Assembly (NCBI GenBank): GCA_003488415.1
Contig: DNLQ01000165.1
Coordinates: forward strand, 1 to 7,381
Direction: 5' to 3'
DNA length: 7,381 nucleotides
DNA from: Ruminococcus sp.
GTDB lineage: Bacteria > Bacillota > Clostridia > Oscillospirales > Ruminococcaceae
Positions 1 to 6,634 of the stretch are shown one piece after another. The notes below the pieces were generated by a model, which worked only from the letters and a program-made list of their open reading frames with translations, ran no database searches and was not told the DNA's origin. Both the position numbers and the translations under genes were made by a program. Positions within the stretch are counted from its first letter, which is position 1. Every line of letters starts with the position of its first letter.

Positions 1-2
1 AC

Positions 3-1106
3 CGCTACACAGGTATAGAGATAAGCAATGATACGATCATAAAGACACTGAAGTCTCTGGGCTTCGGCATAACCAATGACGGTGACAGTTTCAATGTTGA
101 GATACCCAGTTGGAGAGCTACCAAGGACGTAACTATCAAGGCTGATATCATCGAAGAGATCACACGTATCTACGGATATGATAACTTCGATGTACACACA
201 GCAGAGTCTCCGTTATATCCTGTACGCATTTCCGGCGTAAAGAATGTTGAGGAGCAGATCAAGGATATGCTTGTAAAGCGCTTCTCACTTCACGAGGTAC
301 ACTCCTATGTATGGCCCTACTACGATGAGTTCAAGGCTCTGGGGATCGAGGCTGAGGACAATATACGTCTTGTCAGCGCACCTATGGCTATCCGCAGGAA
401 CATTGCTCCCACGCAGTTCTGTCAGGTGAAGCTCAATACAACATTCGCACCTGATTTCGGCATCTTTGAGATCGGACGTATAGTGGACGGTCTGAAGGAG
501 GACGGTCTCTGCAACGAGAAGAAGATACTGGCTATAACACTGTTCAGCAGAACAGACTCCACAGAGAAGCTCTACCTGAGACTCCGTGATATAGTTGCGG
601 TACTTGCAGACGATATCAAGCACCAGTCAGTAGGATTTGAGGCTGCTGAGCCTTCACACTCATGGCAGCATCCCAGAAACCTCAATTCTATAATCTGCGG
701 CGGCGTGAAGATAGGAGAAATGGGACTTCCTTACCCCTCTATCGCAGCAAAGATAGATAAGAAGGCAGCCATCGTGTATGCCGAGATCGAGGTGGAGACC
801 TTTGCAGAGGTCGAGTCACTGGGCATCAGCTATGATGAGCCTTCAAAGTACCCGGAGATCGAGGTAGACCTTACATTCCGCACTGACAGGTTCGCTCCTC
901 TTGCTGAGGCAGTAAAGGCTGCAAAGTCAGCGCTTGTACGCAAGGTATCGCAGACAGATGTTTACGCTGACGATAACGGCAAGGCTATCACAATGCGGAT
1001 AGTATTTGCAGATAACACCAAGACGCTTACCCGTGAGGAAGTTACAGAAGTAACAGATAAGATCATAAGTGAGCTTGAAGCAAAGGGAATAGCCCTGAAG
1101 GTATGA
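3..1106 (+). CDS. pheT: Phenylalanyl-tRNA synthetase beta subunit, 3' part (5' end outside window)
   Basis: This is the C-terminal 367 residues of the beta chain of the alpha2-beta2 cytosolic enzyme that charges tRNA-Phe with phenylalanine. The open frame runs in from the left edge without a start, so the gene is cut by the window. The family is usually about 800 residues, so a little under half is present. In order, the fragment shows the B5 domain (residues about 1-62, with IPSWRATKDV and KADIIEEITRIYGYDNF), then the catalytic-like B6/B7 core (the stretch APMAIRRNIAPTQF and FEIGRIV near residues 120-165). The C-terminal ferredoxin-fold anticodon-binding domain spans residues about 283-367, beginning YPEIEVDLTF and containing MRIVFADNTKTLTREEV. 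The stop is TGA. pheS normally lies just upstream but is outside the window. No frameshift or missing segment is visible. The ATG at 267 is internal, not the start, because conserved B5 sequence continues upstream in frame. Confidence 0.97.
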   Translation, partial: RYTGIEISNDTIIKTLKSLGFGITNDGDSFNVEIPSWRATKDVTIKADIIEEITRIYGYDNFDVHTAESPLYPVRISGVKNVEEQIKDMLVKRFSLHEVHSYVWPYYDEFKALGIEAEDNIRLVSAPMAIRRNIAPTQFCQVKLNTTFAPDFGIFEIGRIVDGLKEDGLCNEKKILAITLFSRTDSTEKLYLRLRDIVAVLADDIKHQSVGFEAAEPSHSWQHPRNLNSIICGGVKIGEMGLPYPSIAAKIDKKAAIVYAEIEVETFAEVESLGISYDEPSKYPEIEVDLTFRTDRFAPLAEAVKAAKSALVRKVSQTDVYADDNGKAITMRIVFADNTKTLTREEVTEVTDKIISELEAKGIALKV

Positions 1107-1118
1107 TATAAAAGATAT

Positions 1119-1149
1119 AGCCCGGAAGCTGGATGCTTCCGGGCTTTTT
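1119..1149 (+). terminator. Rho-independent terminator after pheT, possibly bidirectional
   Basis: A perfect 11-bp stem (AGCCCGGAAGC, 5-base loop, GCTTCCGGGCT) is followed by a run of five T. It starts 12 bases after the pheT stop. On the minus strand the same stem is followed by a T-rich stretch (ATATCTTTTATATC) and lies 4 bases past the stop of the converging permease gene, so it probably also ends that transcript, less strongly. Confidence 0.93.
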
Positions 1150-1153
1150 CATA

Positions 1154-3403
1154 TTATTCGATACTTCGTATCTGATCCACAAGTGATTCCTTCTGCATAT
1201 TGTGCAGGGGGATGAAAGATGTTATCAGAGCAGCGATAAGTGCGACAGCAGATGCAAAGAGTACAGCAGGCAGAGGCTTTGAATAGCCTACCATAACGAT
1301 GCTGAGGATCTCGCTTTTTGACAGATCACTCTCAAGAAGTATGGAGCTGAGAGCTTTTTTCAGACCGAAGATCATCAGAGCGCACAGTCCTGTAGCGGCT
1401 ATGGCAGAGCAGAAAACGTACTGGAGCGACTCAACGAAAGCCATCCGGTACATCTGTCCGGGGGTCATACCGAGGCACTGCATGGCAGCCAGCTCACTCT
1501 TACGGTTTGCGATACCGGTGGAGATGATGTTGATAAGGTTTACCAGAGCAATGGCTGAAATGAGCAGGCTCACAAAAGAGGTACCTGTTTTCAGTGCGGC
1601 TATGGATAAACTCAGCTTATGTCTTACTTCGTACAGATCTTCGTAGTACCCATCAGAGAAGACCTGTTCCAATAATTTTACAGCCTGATCGTGCATGGAG
1701 TAGTCACTGTAATCCAGCATGAAGTCTGTACCCCATGTGTGTTCGCCGAGGAGCGCAGCAGATCTGTCATAGGTTTCAGTCGGTGCCAGGAATGTAACTC
1801 CCCTGACTTCGTTAAGTTCAATAAAAGTGCTGTGTGCCAGCTCGGATACGTCGATCCTTTCTGCGATAGGGATGGTGTATGGGGTGTCTCTGTTTACTCT
1901 GTAGAAGCCTGTGGTAGGATTTATAACACTTTTCGGATCATTTTTAAGAGCTTCATCGAATTCTTCTTTGGTTATTCCTGTGCAGACATTCAAAGTGATG
2001 TCTAAGTGGTCACCATCCGGAAAGATGCCTCCGGTGTAGTCAAGCATAAGGTATCCTCCGCTGTTTACGAGATCATCATATGTCACATCAATGCTGCTTA
2101 TATTTTCAAGATACTGTTCAAATTCCTCACGGTTGCAGTACTCTAAATGTCCCTCTCGCATCAGATCACCGGCAGTTATTCTATCTGAACGGACATTCAT
2201 GAGGGTGAAGCGGTATCTTATATTTTTGAAATATCCTGAGTCGTTCAGCTTCTTTAACAAAGCCTCAGTATTCTCAGTGCTGCTTGCTTTAGGATCCCAG
2301 GAGCTGACATCCATTCCCACCATGCCGAACATCTTGTTTGCGACATCGTCAGCGGTATTCAGCACCAGTGAGAAAGATGCAAAGAGAGTGATAGAGAGTG
2401 TCAGTGCGAGGATAGTGATAATGTAGCGTTTGGGCTGACGGTGATTGTTTCTTGTAGCCATTTTGCCGGTCCAGCCGAAGAGGAGCCCCCAGAGGGAGTG
2501 TCTGCGGACACGCATGATATTGTTTGAACGCTCGGTGATAGCCTGGATAGGAGTTTTCTTTATGATACGCATACCGGTCCCGTAAGCGGAGAGCATTACC
2601 CATACCAGACCAGTGACGGCGCAGATAAGCAGGAGCATGGGGACGATGTCAACACCCATTTCTGGCAGATACTTAGGATCGGACACCATTGTCTCAATGA
2701 ATCCGCTGGATTCTATGGCATTGAAAGCAACAAAGGTCAGAGCGATGCCGATGATGATACCCAGAGGGATACCTACGAGCGAGAGCATAAGTCCCTCCAC
2801 GGTGATGATACCCACTATCTGTCTTGGGGACGCACCTGCCGATTGCAGTACACCGAACTGTTTTTCACGCTCCTTTGAGGACACCTCGAAAGCAGTATCA
2901 ATGATAAGTCTCAGGGCGAAGGCAACGAACAGGATGAAGATATAGAAAATGGAAAAAATGATGATGAGCTGCATCTTGGAATTATCGCCTATAGCTGAGA
3001 TGGCAAGATAGAGATCGTTGTCGGTAGTCTCAGTCTTTTCGGGATCGAGGTGATACTTATCCGGCTGCCCTAAGCCTTCATTGAGCATATTTTCCTTGAC
3101 CTGAAAGAGGTTGGTCACTTTATCGGAATAGAACAGTCTGAGGTCTATAAGATCGCCGTGCTTGTCACGCTCGGTATGGTCTACGCTGTCCAGAGAATCA
3201 ACGTAGTCAGCAAATTCGGGAGTTACGTTGGTGATAAGGGTATGGTACGGCGCACTTTTAATGATGCAGTTGATAGCGGTTGAGAATCCGCAGAACAGCA
3301 GCGTCATCAGAGCCAGAGCAGCGGCGATACTGCTGATAGTGAGTATAGAGTGCCGTTTCTGGGCAAAGATGTATTTTTTAGCAAGAAGAGCCTCAAAGGT
3401 CAT
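1154..3403 (-). CDS. FtsX-family ABC transporter permease, 749 aa, two FtsX modules
   Basis: This is the membrane component of an ABC transporter; its partner is the ATPase encoded immediately upstream. Eight membrane helices are visible at residues about 21-45, 146-170, 197-230, 252-278, 327-350, 608-632, 656-680 and 711-733. They form two modules of one helix, an outside domain and three helices. The first outside domain is about 100 residues (46-145) and the second about 257 (351-607). Each module has the FtsX cytoplasmic loop that contacts the ATPase: residues 175-196 (KEREKQFGVLQSAGASPRQI) and 633-653 (NRKSELAAMQCLGMTPGQM). The start ATG overlaps the end of the ATPase gene by 11 bp and has a strong ribosome binding site, implying coupled translation. 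Known relatives act in peptide-antibiotic resistance or sensing, lipoprotein or peptide export, or envelope stress (MacB, BceB, Vex classes). BceB itself is usually shorter with ten helices and one outside domain, so this is not a plain BceB. The substrate is unknown. Confidence 0.93.
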   Translation of the reverse strand: MTFEALLAKKYIFAQKRHSILTISSIAAALALMTLLFCGFSTAINCIIKSAPYHTLITNVTPEFADYVDSLDSVDHTERDKHGDLIDLRLFYSDKVTNLFQVKENMLNEGLGQPDKYHLDPEKTETTDNDLYLAISAIGDNSKMQLIIIFSIFYIFILFVAFALRLIIDTAFEVSSKEREKQFGVLQSAGASPRQIVGIITVEGLMLSLVGIPLGIIIGIALTFVAFNAIESSGFIETMVSDPKYLPEMGVDIVPMLLLICAVTGLVWVMLSAYGTGMRIIKKTPIQAITERSNNIMRVRRHSLWGLLFGWTGKMATRNNHRQPKRYIITILALTLSITLFASFSLVLNTADDVANKMFGMVGMDVSSWDPKASSTENTEALLKKLNDSGYFKNIRYRFTLMNVRSDRITAGDLMREGHLEYCNREEFEQYLENISSIDVTYDDLVNSGGYLMLDYTGGIFPDGDHLDITLNVCTGITKEEFDEALKNDPKSVINPTTGFYRVNRDTPYTIPIAERIDVSELAHSTFIELNEVRGVTFLAPTETYDRSAALLGEHTWGTDFMLDYSDYSMHDQAVKLLEQVFSDGYYEDLYEVRHKLSLSIAALKTGTSFVSLLISAIALVNLINIISTGIANRKSELAAMQCLGMTPGQMYRMAFVESLQYVFCSAIAATGLCALMIFGLKKALSSILLESDLSKSEILSIVMVGYSKPLPAVLFASAVALIAALITSFIPLHNMQKESLVDQIRSIE

Positions 3404-4100
3404 TGCGATTCACCTCCGCAAGTCCCGTGAGCTTATCGTCAATTATGTGTCCGTCGGACAGTGTGATGATGCGGTCACATTGAAGGGCGATATTTTCGTC
3501 ATGAGTAATGATTATCATAGTCTGGTTGAAATCGTGGTTGGATTTTCTCAGCAGCTCCATGATCTCAGCGCTGTTGCGGCTGTCAAGGTTTCCTGTAGGC
3601 TCGTCTGCGAGGATGACTCCGGGGGAGGTGAACAGGGCACGCCCGATAGAAACTCTCTGCTGCTGACCGCCTGAGAGCTGTGAAGGCAGGTGGAGTCTTC
3701 TGGCATTGAGTCCCAGCAGATCAAGCAGCTTTTCCAGCTGAGCCTTATCCGGTTTTCTTCCGTCCATTATCATAGGGAGAGTAATGTTCTCCTCGGCGTT
3801 GAGAACAGGGATCAGATTGTAGAACTGGTAGATCATGCCCACCTGTCTGCGGCGGAATACGGCAAGGTTAGCGTTGTTCTGCCTGAACACGTCCTGATCC
3901 TCCAGGAACACTTTGCCGGATGTAGGTCTGTCCACGGCACCTATTATGTGGAGCAGGGTGGATTTGCCTGAACCGCTTGCACCGATAACAGCGCACATCT
4001 GTCCTTTGGGGACTGTAAAAGAAACATTGTCCAGAGCCTTAACTTCATTATCTCCTTTGCCGTAGGTCTTGCAAATATTTTCAATACGTAAAAGATCCAT
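3393..4100 (-). CDS. ABC transporter ATP-binding protein, MacB/LolD/BceA-like, 235 aa
   Basis: This cytoplasmic ATPase drives the FtsX permease encoded next. All nucleotide-binding motifs are intact: aromatic A-loop Y13, Walker A GASGSGKST (40-48), Q-loop Q92 (YQFYNLIP), signature LSGGQ (142-146) followed by QQR, Walker B VILADE with catalytic E167, D-loop NLD (171-173) and switch His H200 (ITHD). The length and the string DEPTGNLD are typical of the MacB/LolD/BceA/SalX branch, which works with FtsX-type permeases by a mechanotransmission mechanism rather than a transmembrane channel. The start is ATG at 4100-4098, with AAGGAGGAA at 4115-4107 as ribosome binding site. It is the first gene of the minus-strand operon and is divergent from RR1, its likely regulator. 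Nothing is truncated. The family is certain; the transported compound is not. Confidence 0.95.
   Translation of the reverse strand: MDLLRIENICKTYGKGDNEVKALDNVSFTVPKGQMCAVIGASGSGKSTLLHIIGAVDRPTSGKVFLEDQDVFRQNNANLAVFRRRQVGMIYQFYNLIPVLNAEENITLPMIMDGRKPDKAQLEKLLDLLGLNARRLHLPSQLSGGQQQRVSIGRALFTSPGVILADEPTGNLDSRNSAEIMELLRKSNHDFNQTMIIITHDENIALQCDRIITLSDGHIIDDKLTGLAEVNRNDL
3411..3417 (-). promoter_or_regulatory. Ribosome binding site of the permease gene
   Basis: On the minus strand this reads GGAGGTG, seven bases before the permease ATG and inside the last codons of the ATPase gene. It fixes the permease start and supports coupled translation across the 11-bp overlap. Confidence 0.85.
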
Positions 4101-4106
4101 AGATCA

Positions 4107-4115
4107 TTCCTCCTT
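4107..4115 (-). promoter_or_regulatory. Ribosome binding site of the ABC ATPase gene
   Basis: On the minus strand this reads AAGGAGGAA, six bases before the ATG of the ATPase, a near-consensus Shine-Dalgarno sequence that supports the chosen start. Confidence 0.85.
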
Positions 4116-4125
4116 CTATGCTTTT

Positions 4126-4131
4126 ATGATA
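4126..4131 (-). promoter_or_regulatory. Candidate -10 box of the ABC transporter operon
   Basis: Minus-strand TATCAT resembles the sigma-A -10 consensus. No convincing -35 lies 16-18 bp upstream: the position expected for it is occupied by the ATTAC repeat array. A weak -35 with a regulator array over it is the layout of an activator-dependent promoter. Alternatives on the same strand are TATGTT (4136-4131), or TTGTAA-16-TAGTAA inside the array. The exact start site cannot be decided by eye. Confidence 0.4.
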
Positions 4132-4141
4132 ACATATCGGA

Positions 4142-4168
4142 ATTACTATTTCATTACTTCTTCATTAC
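4142..4168. promoter_or_regulatory. Three 11-bp-phased ATTAC direct repeats, candidate response-regulator operator
   Basis: On the plus strand ATTAC occurs at 4142-4146, 4153-4157 and 4164-4168, each exactly 11 bp from the next. The last two are extended to TTCATTAC. On the minus strand they read GTAATGAA, GTAATGAA, GTAATTCC. Tandem half-sites one helical turn apart are characteristic of OmpR/PhoB-family regulators binding as head-to-tail dimers. The array lies 42-68 bp upstream of the ATPase start codon and 47 bp from the -35 of the divergent regulator promoter. RR1 is the most likely ligand; RR2 is possible. Binding is inferred, not shown. Confidence 0.6.
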
Positions 4169-4214
4169 AAAAATGTCACTTTAGGTGTTTTATCTCCAAA
4201 ACAGAGCATCCGTC

Positions 4215-4243
4215 TTGCAGAACAGAGAAAAATGTGATATACT
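4215..4243 (+). promoter_or_regulatory. Sigma-A-type promoter of the RR1-HK1-RR2-HK2 operon
   Basis: TTGCAG (4215-4220) and TATACT (4238-4243) are separated by 17 bp, with TG at 4235-4236 giving an extended -10. Transcription would begin near 4250, leaving a leader of about 25 bases before the RR1 ATG. This is the best promoter match seen in the intergenic region, consistent with constant low-level expression of the regulators. Confidence 0.7.
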
Positions 4244-4262
4244 TATATTAAATTTTTGAAAC

Positions 4263-4268
4263 GAGGTG
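4263..4268 (+). promoter_or_regulatory. Ribosome binding site that decides the RR1 start
   Basis: GAGGTG lies five bases before the ATG at 4274. A TTG at 4256 is in frame, but it lies upstream of this site, close to the predicted transcription start, and has no ribosome binding site of its own. The ATG is therefore preferred. Confidence 0.75.
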
Positions 4269-4273
4269 CAGAA

Positions 4274-4945
4274 ATGGCAGACATACTTCTTATTGAAGAT
4301 GACGGGCAGCTTGCCGGCAATCTTGTGGAATTTCTCCGCAGTGAAGGTCATACACCTGTACACGCATGGGGGCAGACGGACGGGCTGGAGAAATTTGAGT
4401 CCGGCAGATTTGACTGTGTACTTGTAGATATATCGCTGAAGGACGGCAACGGTTTTGCAGTGTGTGCAAAGATAAAGCAGGACTCGGACGTACCTGTGAT
4501 ATTCCTGACCGCACAGGCAGATGAAGCCTGTACAGTAGCGGGCTTCGATGTGGGAGGCGATGATTATGTCAGCAAGCCTTTTCGTCCCAGGGAGCTTGCC
4601 GCAAGGATAAAGAACGTCATCCGCCGGAGGCAGCCTTCATCCCTGATAAGCTGCGGCGGAGTCTGCATAGACAAGGCAAAGGGGAAGGTGACCAAGAACG
4701 GTAAGGAGATATTCCTTTCTGCACTGGAGTACAGATTGCTGCTGGTGTTTTTCACTCATAAGGAGCAGGTCCTTTCCCGTGACCGTATAGCCGATGAGCT
4801 GTGGTCATTCTCCGGAGAGTTTGTTTCGGACAATACTCTTAACGTGTACATGAAGCGGCTTCGTGACAAGATAGAGGACGATCCGCAGGAGCCTTCCATA
4901 ATACGTACAGTCCGTGGACTGGGATATAAGGCGGTGGACGGATGA
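4274..4945 (+). CDS. OmpR/PhoB-family response regulator RR1, 223 aa
   Basis: This is a cytoplasmic DNA-binding regulator of a two-component system. The N-terminal receiver domain (about 1-117) has the acidic pocket E8-D9-D10, phospho-acceptor D52 (LVDISLKDG), switch T79 (IFLTAQ) and conserved K101 (VSKPF), all intact. The C-terminal winged helix (about 128-221) has the recognition helix at 186-200 (DNTLNVYMKRLRDKI) and ends with the typical IIRTVRGLGYK hairpin. The start at ATG 4274 is chosen from the ribosome binding site and gives the standard N-terminus MADILLIEDD. Its stop overlaps the HK1 start in an ATGA, so the two are translated together. It is divergent from the ABC operon, whose promoter region holds an 11-bp-phased repeat array suited to this class. 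RR1 probably activates the transporter operon when phosphorylated by HK1. This is inferred from position, as in BceR or VncR systems. Confidence 0.94.
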   Translation: MADILLIEDDGQLAGNLVEFLRSEGHTPVHAWGQTDGLEKFESGRFDCVLVDISLKDGNGFAVCAKIKQDSDVPVIFLTAQADEACTVAGFDVGGDDYVSKPFRPRELAARIKNVIRRRQPSSLISCGGVCIDKAKGKVTKNGKEIFLSALEYRLLLVFFTHKEQVLSRDRIADELWSFSGEFVSDNTLNVYMKRLRDKIEDDPQEPSIIRTVRGLGYKAVDG

Positions 4946-5946
4946 GAATTCTGAATCAGCCGGGAAACAGAAAACTGCTTGTGATAAGTGCCGCAGTTAC
5001 TGCTTTGGGCTTCGGGATCTGTTGTTTATTCAGCATACCGTCAGCACTGATACTTCTTTGTGTGTCACTGACAGTAACAGCGGCGGCAATAGCTGTGCGC
5101 AGGAGCGAGGATGACCGGATACTGGAGCTGTGCGACACCATAGACAAGGTGCTGCGCGGAGATGATACATTTGTGATCAACAGCTTCACTGACGGAAATA
5201 TAAGTATCCTTGCAACTGAGATACAGAAGATGACAGTCAGGCTCAGGGAGCAGAACTCCGCACTTGAGACTGAGAAGCGTTTTATGAAGGAGTCGCTGGA
5301 GGATCTCTCCCACCAGCTCCGAACTCCCCTGACCTCCATGATGCTGATACTGAATAACATCCGCAGCAGGAAAGACGCCGGGCAGCTTTCACGGAGTCTC
5401 CGTGAGCTAATGGGACTTCTTGCACAGATGCAGTGGCTCATAGAGACGATGCTTAACATATCACGTATAGATGCCGGAGCGATGACTCTTCGCATTGAAA
5501 ACGTCTCCTGCCGTGAGCTTATACGAAAGGCAGAGGAAACGGTGTCAGTTTCGCTGGAACTGAAGGGCATAACCATGCACACCGAGGTAAAGGGAGAGCC
5601 TGAGCTGAACTGTGACGTGAAATATCTCACAGAAGCAGTGATCAACATTCTTAAAAATTCGATGGAACATACTCCGGAGGGCGGAGAGATAACCGTTGAG
5701 CTGGAAGAAAACCCGATATATACCGGCATAATGATAACCGACACCGGTACAGGCATACCTGAAGAAGATATAGATCAGATATTCAGCCGCTTTTACCGTT
5801 CTCCTCATTCGCACAGCTCCGGCTTCGGAATAGGACTTGCCTTTGCAAGGAGGATAATCGCCATGCACAACGGAGTCATCAAGGCAGGCAACTCATCACA
5901 GGGCGGCGCACAGTTTGACATAAGATTCTACAAGACGGTAGTATAG
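4942..5946 (+). CDS. Sensor histidine kinase HK1 with two TM helices and almost no outside loop, 334 aa
   Basis: This membrane kinase is the partner of RR1. Two hydrophobic helices at residues about 11-30 and 33-52 are joined by a turn of only a few residues (around SIP), so there is no extracellular sensor domain. A cytoplasmic linker and coiled-coil-like helix follow (about 55-115), then the dimerisation/phosphotransfer domain with H124 in DLSHQLRTPLTS. The ATPase domain has the N box (N235, N239 in NILKNSMEH), G1 box DTGTG (267-271) and G2 box GFGIGL (294-299). The residue after the active His is Gln, where most kinases of this type have Glu or Asp. Length and topology match intramembrane-sensing kinases such as BceS, which read the state of a neighbouring ABC transporter. 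The neighbour here is the divergent FtsX transporter. The start is the ATG in the ATGA overlap with RR1. The family is secure; the sensing mode is inferred. Confidence 0.93.
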   Translation: MRILNQPGNRKLLVISAAVTALGFGICCLFSIPSALILLCVSLTVTAAAIAVRRSEDDRILELCDTIDKVLRGDDTFVINSFTDGNISILATEIQKMTVRLREQNSALETEKRFMKESLEDLSHQLRTPLTSMMLILNNIRSRKDAGQLSRSLRELMGLLAQMQWLIETMLNISRIDAGAMTLRIENVSCRELIRKAEETVSVSLELKGITMHTEVKGEPELNCDVKYLTEAVINILKNSMEHTPEGGEITVELEENPIYTGIMITDTGTGIPEEDIDQIFSRFYRSPHSHSSGFGIGLAFARRIIAMHNGVIKAGNSSQGGAQFDIRFYKTVV

Positions 5947-5950
5947 GAGG
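5945..5950 (+). promoter_or_regulatory. Ribosome binding site of RR2
   Basis: AGGAGG overlaps the HK1 TAG stop and lies five bases before the RR2 ATG at 5956, so translation of RR2 probably follows from HK1 on one mRNA. Confidence 0.85.
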
Positions 5951-5955
5951 ATAAA

Positions 5956-6633
5956 ATGGAAACAAGGATACTAATAGTAGAGGACGATCATGAAATAAGG
6001 AAAATGCTTTCGGATTTCCTTGTCAGCTGCGGATATGTAACAGACGAGGCAGCCGATGGAAGAGAGGCTTCGGAGAAGCTGGCTGAACCGGATTACGACC
6101 TGATACTAATGGATCTTATGCTTCCGGTAAAGTCCGGGGAGGTGCTTATCAGTGAGCTGAGGAAGCACTCAGACGTACCTGTAATAGTACTTTCGGCAAA
6201 ATCCATGCTGGAGACCAGACTGGAGGTGCTGAGACTGGGCGCAGACGATTATATACTCAAGCCCTTTGATCTGGGCGAGGTACAGGTGCGTATAGAGGTA
6301 GTGCTGCGCCGTATGGGAAAGGATGAAGCCGGCGGCATCATAGAGTACAAGGGACTTCAGTACAGCAAGGACGAGAACCGCCTTATATTTGAGGGCAGGC
6401 AGATAAGCCTTACAGCCAAGGAACTTATGCTTATACGGCTGATGATGGAATATCCTACAAAGACGTTCACCAAGGCGAATCTGTACGAATCGGTATGGGG
6501 AGAGGACTACATCTGTGAGGACAATACGATAAACGTACACATGAGCAATCTGAGGTCTAAGCTGAAGAAAGCCTGTGGTATGGACTGCATAGAAACGGTA
6601 TGGGGCATAGGCTATCGGATGAAGGGGGAGTAA
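5956..6633 (+). CDS. OmpR/PhoB-family response regulator RR2, 225 aa
   Basis: This is a second DNA-binding regulator in the same apparent operon. The receiver domain (about 1-118) keeps E9-D10-D11, phospho-acceptor D53 (LMDLMLP), S80 in place of the usual Thr (IVLSAK, a common alternative) and K102 (ILKPF). The winged helix (about 129-224) has the recognition helix at 189-203 (DNTINVHMSNLRSKL) and ends IETVWGIGYRMKGE. The recognition helix differs from that of RR1 at several exposed positions, so a different DNA target is likely. The gene lies 9 bp after HK1 and 1 bp before HK2, which is presumably its kinase. By family habit RR2/HK2 resemble regulators found beside resistance or export transporters in clostridia. 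A target could lie downstream outside the window, or be the same divergent ABC operon. It is a complete gene with no lesion. Confidence 0.94.
   Translation: METRILIVEDDHEIRKMLSDFLVSCGYVTDEAADGREASEKLAEPDYDLILMDLMLPVKSGEVLISELRKHSDVPVIVLSAKSMLETRLEVLRLGADDYILKPFDLGEVQVRIEVVLRRMGKDEAGGIIEYKGLQYSKDENRLIFEGRQISLTAKELMLIRLMMEYPTKTFTKANLYESVWGEDYICEDNTINVHMSNLRSKLKKACGMDCIETVWGIGYRMKGE
6621..6630 (+). promoter_or_regulatory. Ribosome binding site of HK2
   Basis: GAAGGGGGAG at the end of RR2 lies four bases before the ATG at 6635, which itself starts one base after the RR2 stop. This supports that start and coupled translation. Confidence 0.7.
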
Positions 6634-6634
6634 A

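Noticed and set aside
267..269. ATG as the start of a short separate gene within pheT
   Set aside because: The same frame is open back to the window edge and encodes the conserved B5 domain, so it is internal to pheT.
4177..4187. CACTTTAGGTG as a small inverted repeat operator
   Set aside because: Only three base pairs per arm are symmetric, well within chance for an intergenic region of this size.
4256..4258. TTG as an upstream start for RR1, adding six residues
   Set aside because: It has no ribosome binding site, sits almost at the predicted transcription start, and the ATG at 4274 has GAGGTG at proper distance and yields the standard receiver N-terminus.
4956..5756. Long open frame (266 codons) on the minus strand opposite HK1
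   Set aside because: It lies wholly antisense to a kinase gene with every motif intact, is Ser/Arg-rich as expected from reversed codons, and has no recognisable domain.
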